A stretch of DNA of 64,000 nucleotides from Flavobacteriales bacterium. GTDB taxonomy: Bacteria; Bacteroidota; Bacteroidia; Flavobacteriales_F; PHOS-HE28. Location of the stretch: assembly GCA_020635725.1 (NCBI GenBank), contig JACJZF010000007.1, positions 62,001 to 126,000 of the forward strand, in the 5' to 3' direction. The notes under the pieces were generated by a model. The model saw nothing but the letters and a program-made list of their open reading frames with translations. It did no database searches and was not told where the DNA came from. Both the position numbers and the translations under genes were made by a program. Each line of letters begins with the position of its first letter. Positions within the stretch are counted from its first letter, which is position 1. Below, piece after piece: positions 28,333 through 36,216 of this stretch.

Positions 28333-28644
28333 AGGGTGCCAAAGTAGTGCCGCTCGGTAGTGTCTCCATTCGAAATCGGTGTTGACCGTTGAGCACCGTC
28401 CAGGGTCCTCGCATCGCGTCACCCCGGGCGATGGGAGGCGCTGCGACCGGACCCGCCCTTCGGGTTGCGGTTTCACCCATGCCCTGAGCGGGCTTGTCAT
28501 AGGTGAGACGCCGGATGGCCAGTACGAGCGAGCGCTGCTCGCCTGGCCTCCGGCGTGACGACGTTTCGTGCAATAAAACGGAGACCGTATCCGCCGCCCG
28601 GCGCAACCCAACGATGAATCGCTGCGGCAGGTGACCGCTCGTGT
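28333..28644. other. 312-bp intergenic region with hairpin element
   Basis: No gene seen. Apart from the palindrome at 28508-28556 and a second smaller stem near 28447-28475 (ACCCG/CGGGT arms), it shows nothing. The palindromes resemble repetitive extragenic palindromes. Confidence 0.6.
28508..28556. repeat. 49-nt REP-like palindrome
   Basis: Outer arms ACGCCGGATGGCCAG (28508-28522) and CTGGCCTCCGGCGT (28543-28556) pair with a single bulge; inside, GCGAGC-GCT-GCTCGC is a perfect hairpin. It lies between apaG and the small exported protein gene. Confidence 0.6.
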
Positions 28645-29031
28645 TCAATTCACCCCGAAGGCGTAGCTCAGCTGAATAGTGGGGATCTCCACGCTGAACT
28701 CGCTCCGGTCGCGCAAACGCACCATCAGGTAGCTGCCATCCATGCGTCCGAAGCCGCTGCGCAGGTCGCACGCGCTGCTGTAGCTGAACTCCTCGCCGGG
28801 CTGCAGCACGGGCGTCTCGCCCACCACGCCGGGCCCTTCCACCTCGCGGCGCGGCGCCTGGCTGTCGCGGATGGTCCAGTGGCGGCGCAGCAGCTGCACG
28901 GCATCGGTGCCGCGGTTGCTGATGGTGATGCGGTAGCTGAACAGGAAGCGCGCGGCCTTCGGGTCGCTGTGCGCGGGCTCGTAGCGCGCACGCGCCGTCA
29001 CCCGTATGCCCTGCGTCACCGCCGTTCCCAT
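28645..29031 (-). CDS. apaG: ApaG family protein
   Basis: 128-residue beta-sandwich protein of the ApaG/DUF525 family. The signatures are FLFSYRITISNRGTDAVQLLRRHWTIRDS (about 30-58), VVGETPVLQPGEEFSYSSAC and GRMDGSYLMV. ApaG has been linked to Co2+/Mg2+ handling in enterobacteria, but no direct activity is established. A one-mismatch -7 box TAATCTTG (minus, 29036-29043) ends 4 nt before the ATG. Confidence 0.93.
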   Translation of the reverse strand: MGTAVTQGIRVTARARYEPAHSDPKAARFLFSYRITISNRGTDAVQLLRRHWTIRDSQAPRREVEGPGVVGETPVLQPGEEFSYSSACDLRSGFGRMDGSYLMVRLRDRSEFSVEIPTIQLSYAFGVN

Positions 29032-29192
29032 GGTGCAAGATTACAGCGGTGCCCGGCGCGGGCCGACGCCCTTCGCTCATCGCCGCTCCGGCGCTCCACA
29101 TCCCGCCTGTGCACAACTTGGTCTGATCGCGCTGGACACGCACCGCGCATGGCCCTAGTCTCGCGGTGCCGAAAACCGATCCTCCCCAGCCC

Positions 29193-30224
29193 ATGCGCGC
29201 TCCTCTGCTCCTCTCCGCATTCGTCGCCCTTTCCGTGCAGGCCCAATACAGCGGGCCCGAGAGCGTGGAGTACGATCCCGTGGGAGACCGCTACTTCGTG
29301 AGCAACACCACGAGCGGGGTGATCAAGCAGCGCGACCAGGCCGGCACCGTCACCGACTTCGCCAGCGTGAGCCCCGCGCCCTACGGACTGGAGATCATGG
29401 GCGATGTGCTCTACGCCTGCAGCGGCGGCACCATCAAGGGCTACTCCCTGGACGACGGCAGCTTGGTGTACACGCGCAACCTCAACGGCAGCTTCCTCAA
29501 CGGCCTCGCCACCGATGGCAGCTACCTCTACGTCACCGATTTCAGCGCCGCGCGCATCTACAAGGTCGATCCCATCGGCGACAGCCACAGCACCCTGGTG
29601 AGCAACACCAGCGGCACGCCCAACGGCATCGTGTGGCGCCCCGGCACCGATGAGCTGCTGGTGGCCTTCTGGGGCGGCAGCGCCGCGGTGAAGAGCTTCG
29701 ACCGCAACACCGGGCTGCTCGGCGCCACGCAGGCCACCACGCTCACCAACATCGATGGCATCACCATCGACTGCCTCGACCGTGTGCTGCTCGCCAGCTG
29801 GTCCCCCGACCGCATCAGCGCCTTCACCTGGGGCGAGCCCACGCCGGTGTTCACCGACCTGCTGGTGCCAGGGCTCAACAATCCGGCCGACATCGATTTC
29901 GATTTCACCAACAACCGCGTCTGCATCCCCAACGCCGGCAACAACACCGTCACGCTCTTCGACGCGAATTGCAGCAGCGGCCTGGCAGAAGCAGCAGCGC
30001 CCGCCACCTTGCAAGCGGTGCCCAACCCCACCACGGGTCTGGTGCGCATCGAGCCCGCCCTCACGCGCGCCGAGCCCTACATCCTGCTCGACGCCCGCGG
30101 ACTCCTCGTCGGCGGCGGCACCCTGCGCGGCGGCGCCCTGCTCGACATCGGCTCCCTGTCCGAGGGCCTCTACACCATCGAGCTCACCCGCACCGGCCAG
30201 CGCCTGCGCGTGGTGAAGGAGTAG
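29193..30224 (+). CDS. Secreted SMP-30/NHL-like beta-propeller with T9SS sorting domain
   Basis: 343 residues from ATG 29193: signal peptide MRAPLLLSAFVALSVQAQ, then a beta-propeller of SMP-30/gluconolactonase or NHL type (repeats such as GVIKQRDQAGTVTDFASVSPAPYGL, FLNGLATDGSYLYVTDFSAARIYKV, TPNGIVWRPGTDELLVAFW, NNPADIDFDFTNNRVCIPNAGNNTV), and a C-terminal sorting domain (AVPNPTTGLVRIEP...RLRVVKE). It is exported by T9SS. No catalytic site can be assigned with confidence. The upstream GTG at 29166 would place the signal peptide too far inside. Confidence 0.87.
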   Translation: MRAPLLLSAFVALSVQAQYSGPESVEYDPVGDRYFVSNTTSGVIKQRDQAGTVTDFASVSPAPYGLEIMGDVLYACSGGTIKGYSLDDGSLVYTRNLNGSFLNGLATDGSYLYVTDFSAARIYKVDPIGDSHSTLVSNTSGTPNGIVWRPGTDELLVAFWGGSAAVKSFDRNTGLLGATQATTLTNIDGITIDCLDRVLLASWSPDRISAFTWGEPTPVFTDLLVPGLNNPADIDFDFTNNRVCIPNAGNNTVTLFDANCSSGLAEAAAPATLQAVPNPTTGLVRIEPALTRAEPYILLDARGLLVGGGTLRGGALLDIGSLSEGLYTIELTRTGQRLRVVKE

Positions 30225-30440
30225 GCCACGTGCCCACAACCCGCACGAACGAAGCGCAGCGCACGTTCAATCCAACCGTGAATGGACGTGCATGCACGGG
30301 AATGCGTCCATCCCGATGCACGTTCATTACCGTTCATGGTCAGTGCGAGCGAAGCGTCGCAGACGGTGCCATCCAACCGTGCTTAGGACACCGCCCTACG
30401 GGTGCGACTTCGCATGCGGTGCCTCAGGCGTAATTCCTTG
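30225..30440. other. Intergenic, no gene seen
   Basis: Flank between the propeller gene and the 42-bp minisatellite. Only short dispersed CGTTCA/GTGCATGCAC-type motifs and one decayed half-copy of the minisatellite (about 30421-30440, CTCAGGCGTAA) are visible. Confidence 0.5.
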
Positions 30441-30965
30441 TCGCTCAGGCATTACATGCTGTGCGTCACGCATAAGGTATGATCGCTCAGGCATCGCATG
30501 TGATGCGTAACGCATGCGATGTGATTGCTCGGGCATCTCATGCGATGCGTCACGCATAAAGCGTGATCACTCAGGAATCGCATGTGATGCGTCACGCGTA
30601 AGGTGTGATCGCTAAGACATCGCATGCGATGCGCCACGCATAAGGTGTGATTGCTCAGGCATCGCATGTGATGCGTCACGCATAAGGTGTGATTGCTCAG
30701 GCATCGCATGTGATGCGCCACGCATCAGGTGTGATTGCTCAGGCATCGCATGTGATGCGCCACGCATCAGGTGTGATCGCTCAGGCATCGCATGTGATGC
30801 GTCACGTATAAGGTGTGATTGTTCAGGCATCGCATGTGATGCGTCACGCATAAGGTGTGATCGCTCAGGCATCGCATGTCATGCGTCACGCATAAGTCGT
30901 TGTCCCTCAGGCCTCACATGCGATGCGTCACGTATAAGGTGTGATTGCTCAGTAGTCGCATGGCG
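30441..30965. repeat. 42-bp minisatellite, 12 full units plus a partial
   Basis: Twelve contiguous 42-bp units start at 30441 and every 42 bp to 30903, with a truncated unit at 30945-30965. The unit begins TCGCTCAGGCATCGCATGTG and contains three alternating arms CGCAT-GTG-ATGCG-TCA-CGCAT, so each unit can fold as one of two hairpins. Divergence rises toward both ends and is lowest in the middle (units at 30693 and 30735 are identical), the pattern of unequal exchange or slippage. As 42 is a multiple of 3, several frames stay open on the minus strand with a 14-residue period, but no start context or conservation supports a protein. Confidence 0.93.
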
Positions 30966-31279
30966 TCCCCAGAAGCATCACGGCGTCCACGGAGCGGGAA
31001 CCAGCGAACTCAGGCCGGGGCTCGGGCTGGTGGAGGAGGGCGCCATTGGATGCAGCGCAACGCTTTTGGGCAGCTTGACGAAGTGATCCTGAATCAGGCA
31101 GTTGCAATGAAGGCCAGGTACACTTGGGGCCAATCCTGGGCTATACGGATTATCTGCCGCACCGTCCAAGCCCCTATGGGGGGTATTAATCCCCCCCCTC
31201 CCGATTTGCATCCGTCTGTGAAACCGGCTTGTTTCACCTCCCGGAAAGGCAGCCCACCTCGCTGCCGTGAACAGAAGAG
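30966..31279. other. Region upstream of hsdM
   Basis: 314 bp with no convincing gene. It holds the G6-TATTAAT-C6 palindrome with an eight-C run at 31178-31198. No clear TAnnTTTG element is seen, so the promoter of the restriction locus is not identified. Confidence 0.5.
31178..31198. repeat. G6/C8 homopolymer palindrome
   Basis: GGGGGG at 31178-31183, TATTAAT, then eight C at 31191-31198, about 80 bp before the hsdM start. The G and C runs can pair, and the C8 run is slippage-prone. Confidence 0.6.
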
Positions 31280-33046
31280 ATGGAAGCGCAGCTAACGGAA
31301 CAGGAACACGAGCTATTGGCCCTGGTGGTGCTGCACCGCAGCGTGGGTAACCAGAAGGCCCAGGGCCTCTTAGGCTGGGACGAGGCCACCTATGCCCAGG
31401 TGAAGGACAGCCTCTTGGCGAAGGGCCTCATGGCCACAGGCCGCGGACGCGGTGGAAGCCTCCAGCCAGCAGGCCGGGCGGCCAAAGTGCTCAAAACCCC
31501 CACTAGGCTCGCCGGGCTCCAGCCCGGCAACCTAACCTCCGCGCCATCCAAGCACCAGCGTGGCCCCAAAGCCACCAAGCCCCAAGGCTCCGCCTTCGAG
31601 CAGGTCTTCCGCAACCTCGACGACATCCTGCGCAAGGAAGCCGGGTGCAGCAACGAGCTCGACTACACCGAACAGACCAGCTGGATCATCTTCCTCAAAT
31701 ACCTCGATGACCTAGATGCCGATCGGCGCGACAGGGCCGCTCTCGCAGGCAAGGCATACGCGCCACTGTTGGATAAGGAATACCACTGGGGCGTGTGGGC
31801 CTGTCCCAAGAACGCCGAAGGCAAGATCGACCATCACAACGCCCTGAGCGGCCCCGACCTTGTGGCCTTCGTGGACCAGCAGCTCTTTCCCTACCTGCGC
31901 GGCTTCAAGCAGAAGGCCAGCGGGCCCAACACCATCGAGTACAAGATTGGCGAGATCTTCGGCGAGCTCACCAACAAGGTGAAGAGCGGCTACAACCTGC
32001 GCGAGATCCTGGAGGCCGTGGACGCGCTCCACTTCCAGCGCAGCGAGGAGAAGCACGAGCTCAGCGAGCTCTACGAGGCCAAGATCCAGCGCATGGGCAA
32101 CGCCGGGCGCAACGGCGGCGAGTACTACACGCCGCGCCCCCTCATCAAGGCCATCGTGCAGGTGCTGGACCCGAAGATCGGCGAAACGGTGTACGACGGC
32201 GCCGTGGGCAGCGCGGGCTTCCTCTGCGAGGCCTTCGCGCACATGGAGCAAAGCGCGAAGAGCACCAAGGACCACGAGGTGCTGCAGACCAAGACCTTCT
32301 TCGGCAAGGAGAAGAAGAGCCTCGCCTACATCATCGGGATCATGAACATGATCCTGCACGGCATCGAGGCGCCCAACATCATCCACACCAACACGCTGGC
32401 CGAGAACCTTCAGGACATACAGCCGAAGGACCAGCGCGACGTGGTGCTGGCCAACCCACCCTTCGGAGGCAAGGAACGGCCGGAGGTGCAGCAGAACTTC
32501 CCCATCAAAACGGGCGAAACGGCCTTCCTCTTCCTGCAGCACTTTATCAAGAGCCTCAAGGCCGGCGGCCGCGCGGGCATCGTCATCAAGAACACCTTCC
32601 TCAGCAACACCGACAACGCCAGCATCAGTTTGCGGCGCAAATTGCTGGAGGAATGCGACCTACACAGCATCCTGGACATGCCGCAGGGCACCTTCCAGGG
32701 TGCGGGCGTGAAGACCGTGGTGCTCTTCTTCACCAAGGGCACGCGCACGCGCCGCATCTGGTACTACCAGCTTACCCCCGGCCGCTCACTGGGCAAGACC
32801 AACGCACTGAACGAGGCCGACATGACCGACTTCGTGAAACTGGCGAAGACCAAGGCCGATAGCGCGAACAGCTGGAGCGTGGACGCGGGCGCCGTGAACA
32901 CCGAGACTTATGACCTGAGCGTGAAGAACCCCAACCGCGCCGAGGAAGCCCCGCTGCGCGACCCGAAGACCATCCTGCAGGAGATGCGGGAGTTGGATGA
33001 GAAGACGAAGGGCTTGTTGGATAACATCATGGTGTTGCTGAAATGA
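31280..33046 (+). CDS. hsdM: Type I restriction-modification methyltransferase subunit HsdM
   Basis: 588 residues. An unusual N-terminal part (about 1-75) looks like a winged helix (LTEQEHELLALVVLHRSVGNQKAQGLLGWDEATYAQVKDSLLAKGLM), followed by a linker (about 70-100) that contains a palindrome-derived stretch. The N-6 adenine methyltransferase core has the HsdM N-terminal helical domain, the SAM loop YDGAVGSAGFLCEAF (about 304-318) and catalytic NPPFGG (about 391-396). EYYTPRPLIKAIV is the usual entry motif. It methylates adenine in the HsdS-specified site. It overlaps hsdS by 4 nt. Confidence 0.95.
   Translation: MEAQLTEQEHELLALVVLHRSVGNQKAQGLLGWDEATYAQVKDSLLAKGLMATGRGRGGSLQPAGRAAKVLKTPTRLAGLQPGNLTSAPSKHQRGPKATKPQGSAFEQVFRNLDDILRKEAGCSNELDYTEQTSWIIFLKYLDDLDADRRDRAALAGKAYAPLLDKEYHWGVWACPKNAEGKIDHHNALSGPDLVAFVDQQLFPYLRGFKQKASGPNTIEYKIGEIFGELTNKVKSGYNLREILEAVDALHFQRSEEKHELSELYEAKIQRMGNAGRNGGEYYTPRPLIKAIVQVLDPKIGETVYDGAVGSAGFLCEAFAHMEQSAKSTKDHEVLQTKTFFGKEKKSLAYIIGIMNMILHGIEAPNIIHTNTLAENLQDIQPKDQRDVVLANPPFGGKERPEVQQNFPIKTGETAFLFLQHFIKSLKAGGRAGIVIKNTFLSNTDNASISLRRKLLEECDLHSILDMPQGTFQGAGVKTVVLFFTKGTRTRRIWYYQLTPGRSLGKTNALNEADMTDFVKLAKTKADSANSWSVDAGAVNTETYDLSVKNPNRAEEAPLRDPKTILQEMRELDEKTKGLLDNIMVLLK
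31505..31533. repeat. Palindrome inside hsdM linker
   Basis: GCCGGGCT (31511-31518) and AGCCCGGC (31521-31528) form an 8-bp stem with a 2-nt loop, flanked by AGG/CCT. It encodes part of an apparently non-structured linker, like an inserted palindromic element. Confidence 0.5.
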
Positions 33047-34182
33047 GCTGGGTTAGCACCACCCTTGGCAAGGTCTGCGAGATCTATCAGCCCAAGACCA
33101 TTTCCACGAAGGAGATGGTTGAGGACGGCGCATATCCAGTCTACGGTGCGAACGGTGTGATTGGGCGGTACAACCATTACAATCATGAGGAGTCCCAGTT
33201 GTTGATCACCTGCCGTGGAGCGACATGTGGCTCCGTAAACGTTTCCACTCCGAAGTCTTGGATCAACGGGAACGCCATGGTGGTGCGCCCCAAGGCTGAT
33301 GACATCGATCGTCGGTTCTTGGAATACTTATTCCGTGGAGGCGTTGACTTGTCGAAGACGATCACCGGTTCGGCGCAGCCGCAGATCACAAGGCAGACGC
33401 TAGCTCCTATCCAGATCAGCTATCCCGAATCACTCCCCGAACAGCAGCGCATCGTAGGGAAGTTGGATGCGGCCTTTGCGGCGCTGGCGGAGGCGCTGGC
33501 GCACGTGGAGCGCAACCGGGCCAACGCGCGGGAGCTGTTCGAGAGCTACTTGAGTGGGGTGTTTGAGGGGAAGGGGGAGCGATGGCAGGAGGTGCGGCTC
33601 GCGGAAGTAGCGGATCAGATCTCTACGGGGCCTTTCGGAACCATGCTTCACAAGGCGGACTACGTGCCGAATGGCATCCCGTTGGTGAACCCGATGAACA
33701 TTGTGAACTCTCGCATCGTCCCTTCAGATCGGATGATGGTGAACGACGCAACGCGCGAGCGCCTCTCATCCTATGTATTGAGGAAGGGCGACGTCGTCAT
33801 CGCACGGAGAGGTGAACTAGGCCGGTGCGCATTGGTCACGGAAAAGGAAGCTGGTTGGCTTTGTGGCACAGGTTCGTTCTTCATGCGCTTGTCCAAGGAG
33901 GTTGACCCTGAGTTCTTCGTCCTCGTCTTTGGGTCGCACTTGTTCAAGGACAAGCTTCAACAGCTATCCGTCGGAACGACGATGAGCAGCTTGAACATCA
34001 CCATACTTGAATCGCTCGAGCTTCCTCTACCGCCGGTTAAGGAACAGCGCGCTCTACTTGACCGCTTCCACACATTGAGAGAATCACTGGACCAACTCGA
34101 AACCACCTACGCGCAGAAGCTCACGGAGCTGGAGGGCTTGAAGAAGGCGGTGCTTGGGGCGGCGTTCAGGGGGGAGTTGTAA
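33043..34182 (+). CDS. hsdS: Type I restriction-modification specificity subunit HsdS
   Basis: 379 residues with two target-recognition domains (about 1-120 and 180-300), each ending in the family pattern: PQITRQTLAPIQISYPESLPEQQRIVGKLDAAFA and MSSLNITILESLELPLPPVKEQRALLDRFHTL. Each is followed by a long helix that spaces the two half-sites. The second domain has the DVVIARRGELGRCALV strand. It sets the bipartite DNA target for both HsdM and HsdR. The DNA between 33590 and 34080 is more AT-rich than hsdM, as expected for a swapped recognition domain. Confidence 0.95.
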   Translation: MSWVSTTLGKVCEIYQPKTISTKEMVEDGAYPVYGANGVIGRYNHYNHEESQLLITCRGATCGSVNVSTPKSWINGNAMVVRPKADDIDRRFLEYLFRGGVDLSKTITGSAQPQITRQTLAPIQISYPESLPEQQRIVGKLDAAFAALAEALAHVERNRANARELFESYLSGVFEGKGERWQEVRLAEVADQISTGPFGTMLHKADYVPNGIPLVNPMNIVNSRIVPSDRMMVNDATRERLSSYVLRKGDVVIARRGELGRCALVTEKEAGWLCGTGSFFMRLSKEVDPEFFVLVFGSHLFKDKLQQLSVGTTMSSLNITILESLELPLPPVKEQRALLDRFHTLRESLDQLETTYAQKLTELEGLKKAVLGAAFRGEL

Positions 34183-34198
34183 CAGTCATAGAACCACT

Positions 34199-35263
34199 AT
34201 GCCACTGACGACAGCACTTATCGATGCGTTCATCAAGCGCTACAAGCGGGAGTACGATCTCTACGCCAAGCTGGCCTCGTTTGTCGCTGGCGAGTGTCAA
34301 CAGCTCTTGCAGGAACATGCGATACGCGGCTCGGTTCAATGGCGCCCGAAGGCCGCCGACCGGCTTAAGAAGAAGCTACTAGACCAGATGCGAAACGGTG
34401 AGAATGCGGCGGAGTACACTGACGTGGACTCAGTGTACAGGGTATTGAAGGACCTCGCCGGGGTAAGGGTCACCACTTATGTGGAGTCCGACAGGCAGAA
34501 GGTGGTTGACCTTATTGTAAAACGCTTTGGCGGTTTTGAATCAGACGGCTCCATCAAGCCGGACATCAAGGACTCGAAGACTAACTATTACCGAGCCACC
34601 CATTGCCTGGTGAAGGTTACCGAAGAGGACTTGGAAGGCAACAACGAGAATCTTGAGGACGCGCGATGCGAGATCCAAGTGTGCAGCCTGCTCGCACATG
34701 TCTACAACGAGATCGAACACGACCTCCGGTACAAGACCCTTTCAGGGGAACTCGAAAAGCACGAGAACGGGTTGCTCAACATCCTTGGCAAACTCACCGA
34801 AACGGGTGACACTGTGATAACAGAGACGCTTGATGCAGTAAAGGGGCGACAGCAGAAGAATACCGCAGCATTCGAAGATGTACATGACTTCGTTTCGCGC
34901 ACACGGCAACTCTTTCCTCAGGCAACCGACTTCGGGGCTTACGCAGGCCAGCTGTTCGATGCTTGCATGAAACTTGGGATCGATAATGTCGACAAGTTGA
35001 AGGAGGCTCTGAAGTGGGATGACAATACGCCACAGCGTGGGTTCGAACTGGCCAAGAAGCTGGCCGCCAAGGTCAACGGTCCCCAGGACACGTACATGAA
35101 CATCTATCCCACAACATCAGACCTGTTGCTTGTACTTCTGGTAGAGGACGAAGAGCGAGTTAATAAGCTGAACGAGTTTTATCCGAAAGGCTATGGAAAG
35201 GGAAGACCCCGTCGGCTCATGGTTGTCGCAAGGCAATTGGCCGAGCTAGAAGACAAGAAGTAG
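34199..35263 (+). CDS. RelA/SpoT-type nucleotide (pyro)phosphokinase-like protein
   Basis: 354 residues from ATG 34199, 16 nt after hsdS. The N-terminal half is a synthetase-type RelA_SpoT domain without an HD hydrolase domain: KAADRLKKKL (about 51-60), DLAGVRVTTY (85-94), YRATH (131-135; compare GYRSVH-type G-loop), CEIQVCSLLAHVYNEIEHDLRYK (157-179), where the Glu of EIQ and the Glu-His pair are the magnesium and pyrophosphate-transfer residues of (p)ppGpp synthetases. About 170 C-terminal helical residues are unassigned. It could make (p)ppGpp or (p)ppApp, or pyrophosphorylate tRNA as some toxic small alarmone synthetases do. Placement inside a restriction locus suggests a defence effector (inference). 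Confidence 0.83.
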   Translation: MPLTTALIDAFIKRYKREYDLYAKLASFVAGECQQLLQEHAIRGSVQWRPKAADRLKKKLLDQMRNGENAAEYTDVDSVYRVLKDLAGVRVTTYVESDRQKVVDLIVKRFGGFESDGSIKPDIKDSKTNYYRATHCLVKVTEEDLEGNNENLEDARCEIQVCSLLAHVYNEIEHDLRYKTLSGELEKHENGLLNILGKLTETGDTVITETLDAVKGRQQKNTAAFEDVHDFVSRTRQLFPQATDFGAYAGQLFDACMKLGIDNVDKLKEALKWDDNTPQRGFELAKKLAAKVNGPQDTYMNIYPTTSDLLLVLLVEDEERVNKLNEFYPKGYGKGRPRRLMVVARQLAELEDKK

Positions 35264-35288
35264 TACTGTCGCCCGTCCTCAAGGCATC

Positions 35289-36161
35289 ATGAGCACCACC
35301 CCACCATTCATCCTTCACATCCTGGTGGCCGATGGCGACCCGGATGGGCTGCGCGTAGTGGAGCGCAGCAACTGGAACGGCCGAGCCCTGATGTTCCCGC
35401 GCAACATGTACCCCGGTTTACGGGAGCGCGCGGAGTTCAAGCAGCCCGGCGTGTACCTGCTCATCGGCCCCCGCGAGGATGGCGATGGCGAGAAGATCTA
35501 CGTAGGCGAGGGCGACCCGGTGGGCGAACGTATCAAGAGCCACTACGCCAAAGTGGATTTCTGGCAGCGTTGCGTGTTCTTCGTCAGTAGCACGGGCAAC
35601 ATGAACAAGGCGCACATCCAGTACTTGGAGGCGCGACTTGTGGCACTCGGCCGTGTAGCCAAGCGCCTTCCGATGGAGAACGGCACGGACCCAACCGACC
35701 CAACACTCTCAGAGATGGACCGAGCGTTCGTGGAGGTCTTTCTGCAAAACTTACTTGGTATGCTCCCTGTGTTGGGCATCACGGCCTTCGAGAAAGGACA
35801 CGGACCCGTGGCGGTGGAGAAGGACTTGCCATTGTTACATTGTGAGGGCCGGGGTATCACTGCCACAGGATATGATGCGCCGCAGGGTTTCATTGTGCGC
35901 GAGGGCTCTTTCGCGGCGTTGGTGTTCACGCCTGGCGCTGCGACACATTTCCCGTCGATCGTGCGTCTCCGTGATGAGCTTGTGAGCAACGGCGTGCTTG
36001 CCTTGGCTGATGGTAAATACCGCTTCACCCAAGATTGCACCTTCAGTTCGCCTTCGATGGCCTCATGCGTTGCATTGGGCAGACCAAGCAACGGTCGTGT
36101 GGATTGGAAGGATGGGCAAGGACGGACACTGAAGAGCATACAAGAGGCGCAGGCTTCGTGA
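35289..36161 (+). CDS. GIY-YIG nuclease domain protein with DUF4357
   Basis: 290 residues. A GIY-YIG core is visible as GVYLLIG (54-60), IYVGEG (70-75), an Arg in ERIKSH (81) and the metal-binding Glu of YLEARL (about 114). The C-terminal 60 residues match DUF4357: CTFSSPSMASCVALGRPSNGRVDWKDGQGRTLKSI. Proteins with this pairing are common near type I restriction genes. It is probably a DNA nuclease acting with the R-M system; the cut target is unknown. It lies 25 nt after the RelA/SpoT-like gene. Confidence 0.85.
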   Translation: MSTTPPFILHILVADGDPDGLRVVERSNWNGRALMFPRNMYPGLRERAEFKQPGVYLLIGPREDGDGEKIYVGEGDPVGERIKSHYAKVDFWQRCVFFVSSTGNMNKAHIQYLEARLVALGRVAKRLPMENGTDPTDPTLSEMDRAFVEVFLQNLLGMLPVLGITAFEKGHGPVAVEKDLPLLHCEGRGITATGYDAPQGFIVREGSFAALVFTPGAATHFPSIVRLRDELVSNGVLALADGKYRFTQDCTFSSPSMASCVALGRPSNGRVDWKDGQGRTLKSIQEAQAS

Positions 36162-36216
36162 CGTGAGTACACCGAATGGCGCAAGACCCCACCACCTGAA
36201 GCAAGCACCGTAGACG

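Noticed and set aside
30612..30872. Minus-strand 86-codon frame with 14-residue periodic peptide
   Set aside because: Arises because the 42-bp unit is a multiple of three and lacks stops; several frames are equally open, with no start signal or domain.
30441..30965. CRISPR array
   Set aside because: Repeats are contiguous 42-bp tandem units with no unique spacers, and no cas genes are nearby.
30945..31295. 116-codon plus-strand frame before hsdM
   Set aside because: Begins in the last minisatellite unit, has no domain and overlaps the hsdM start.
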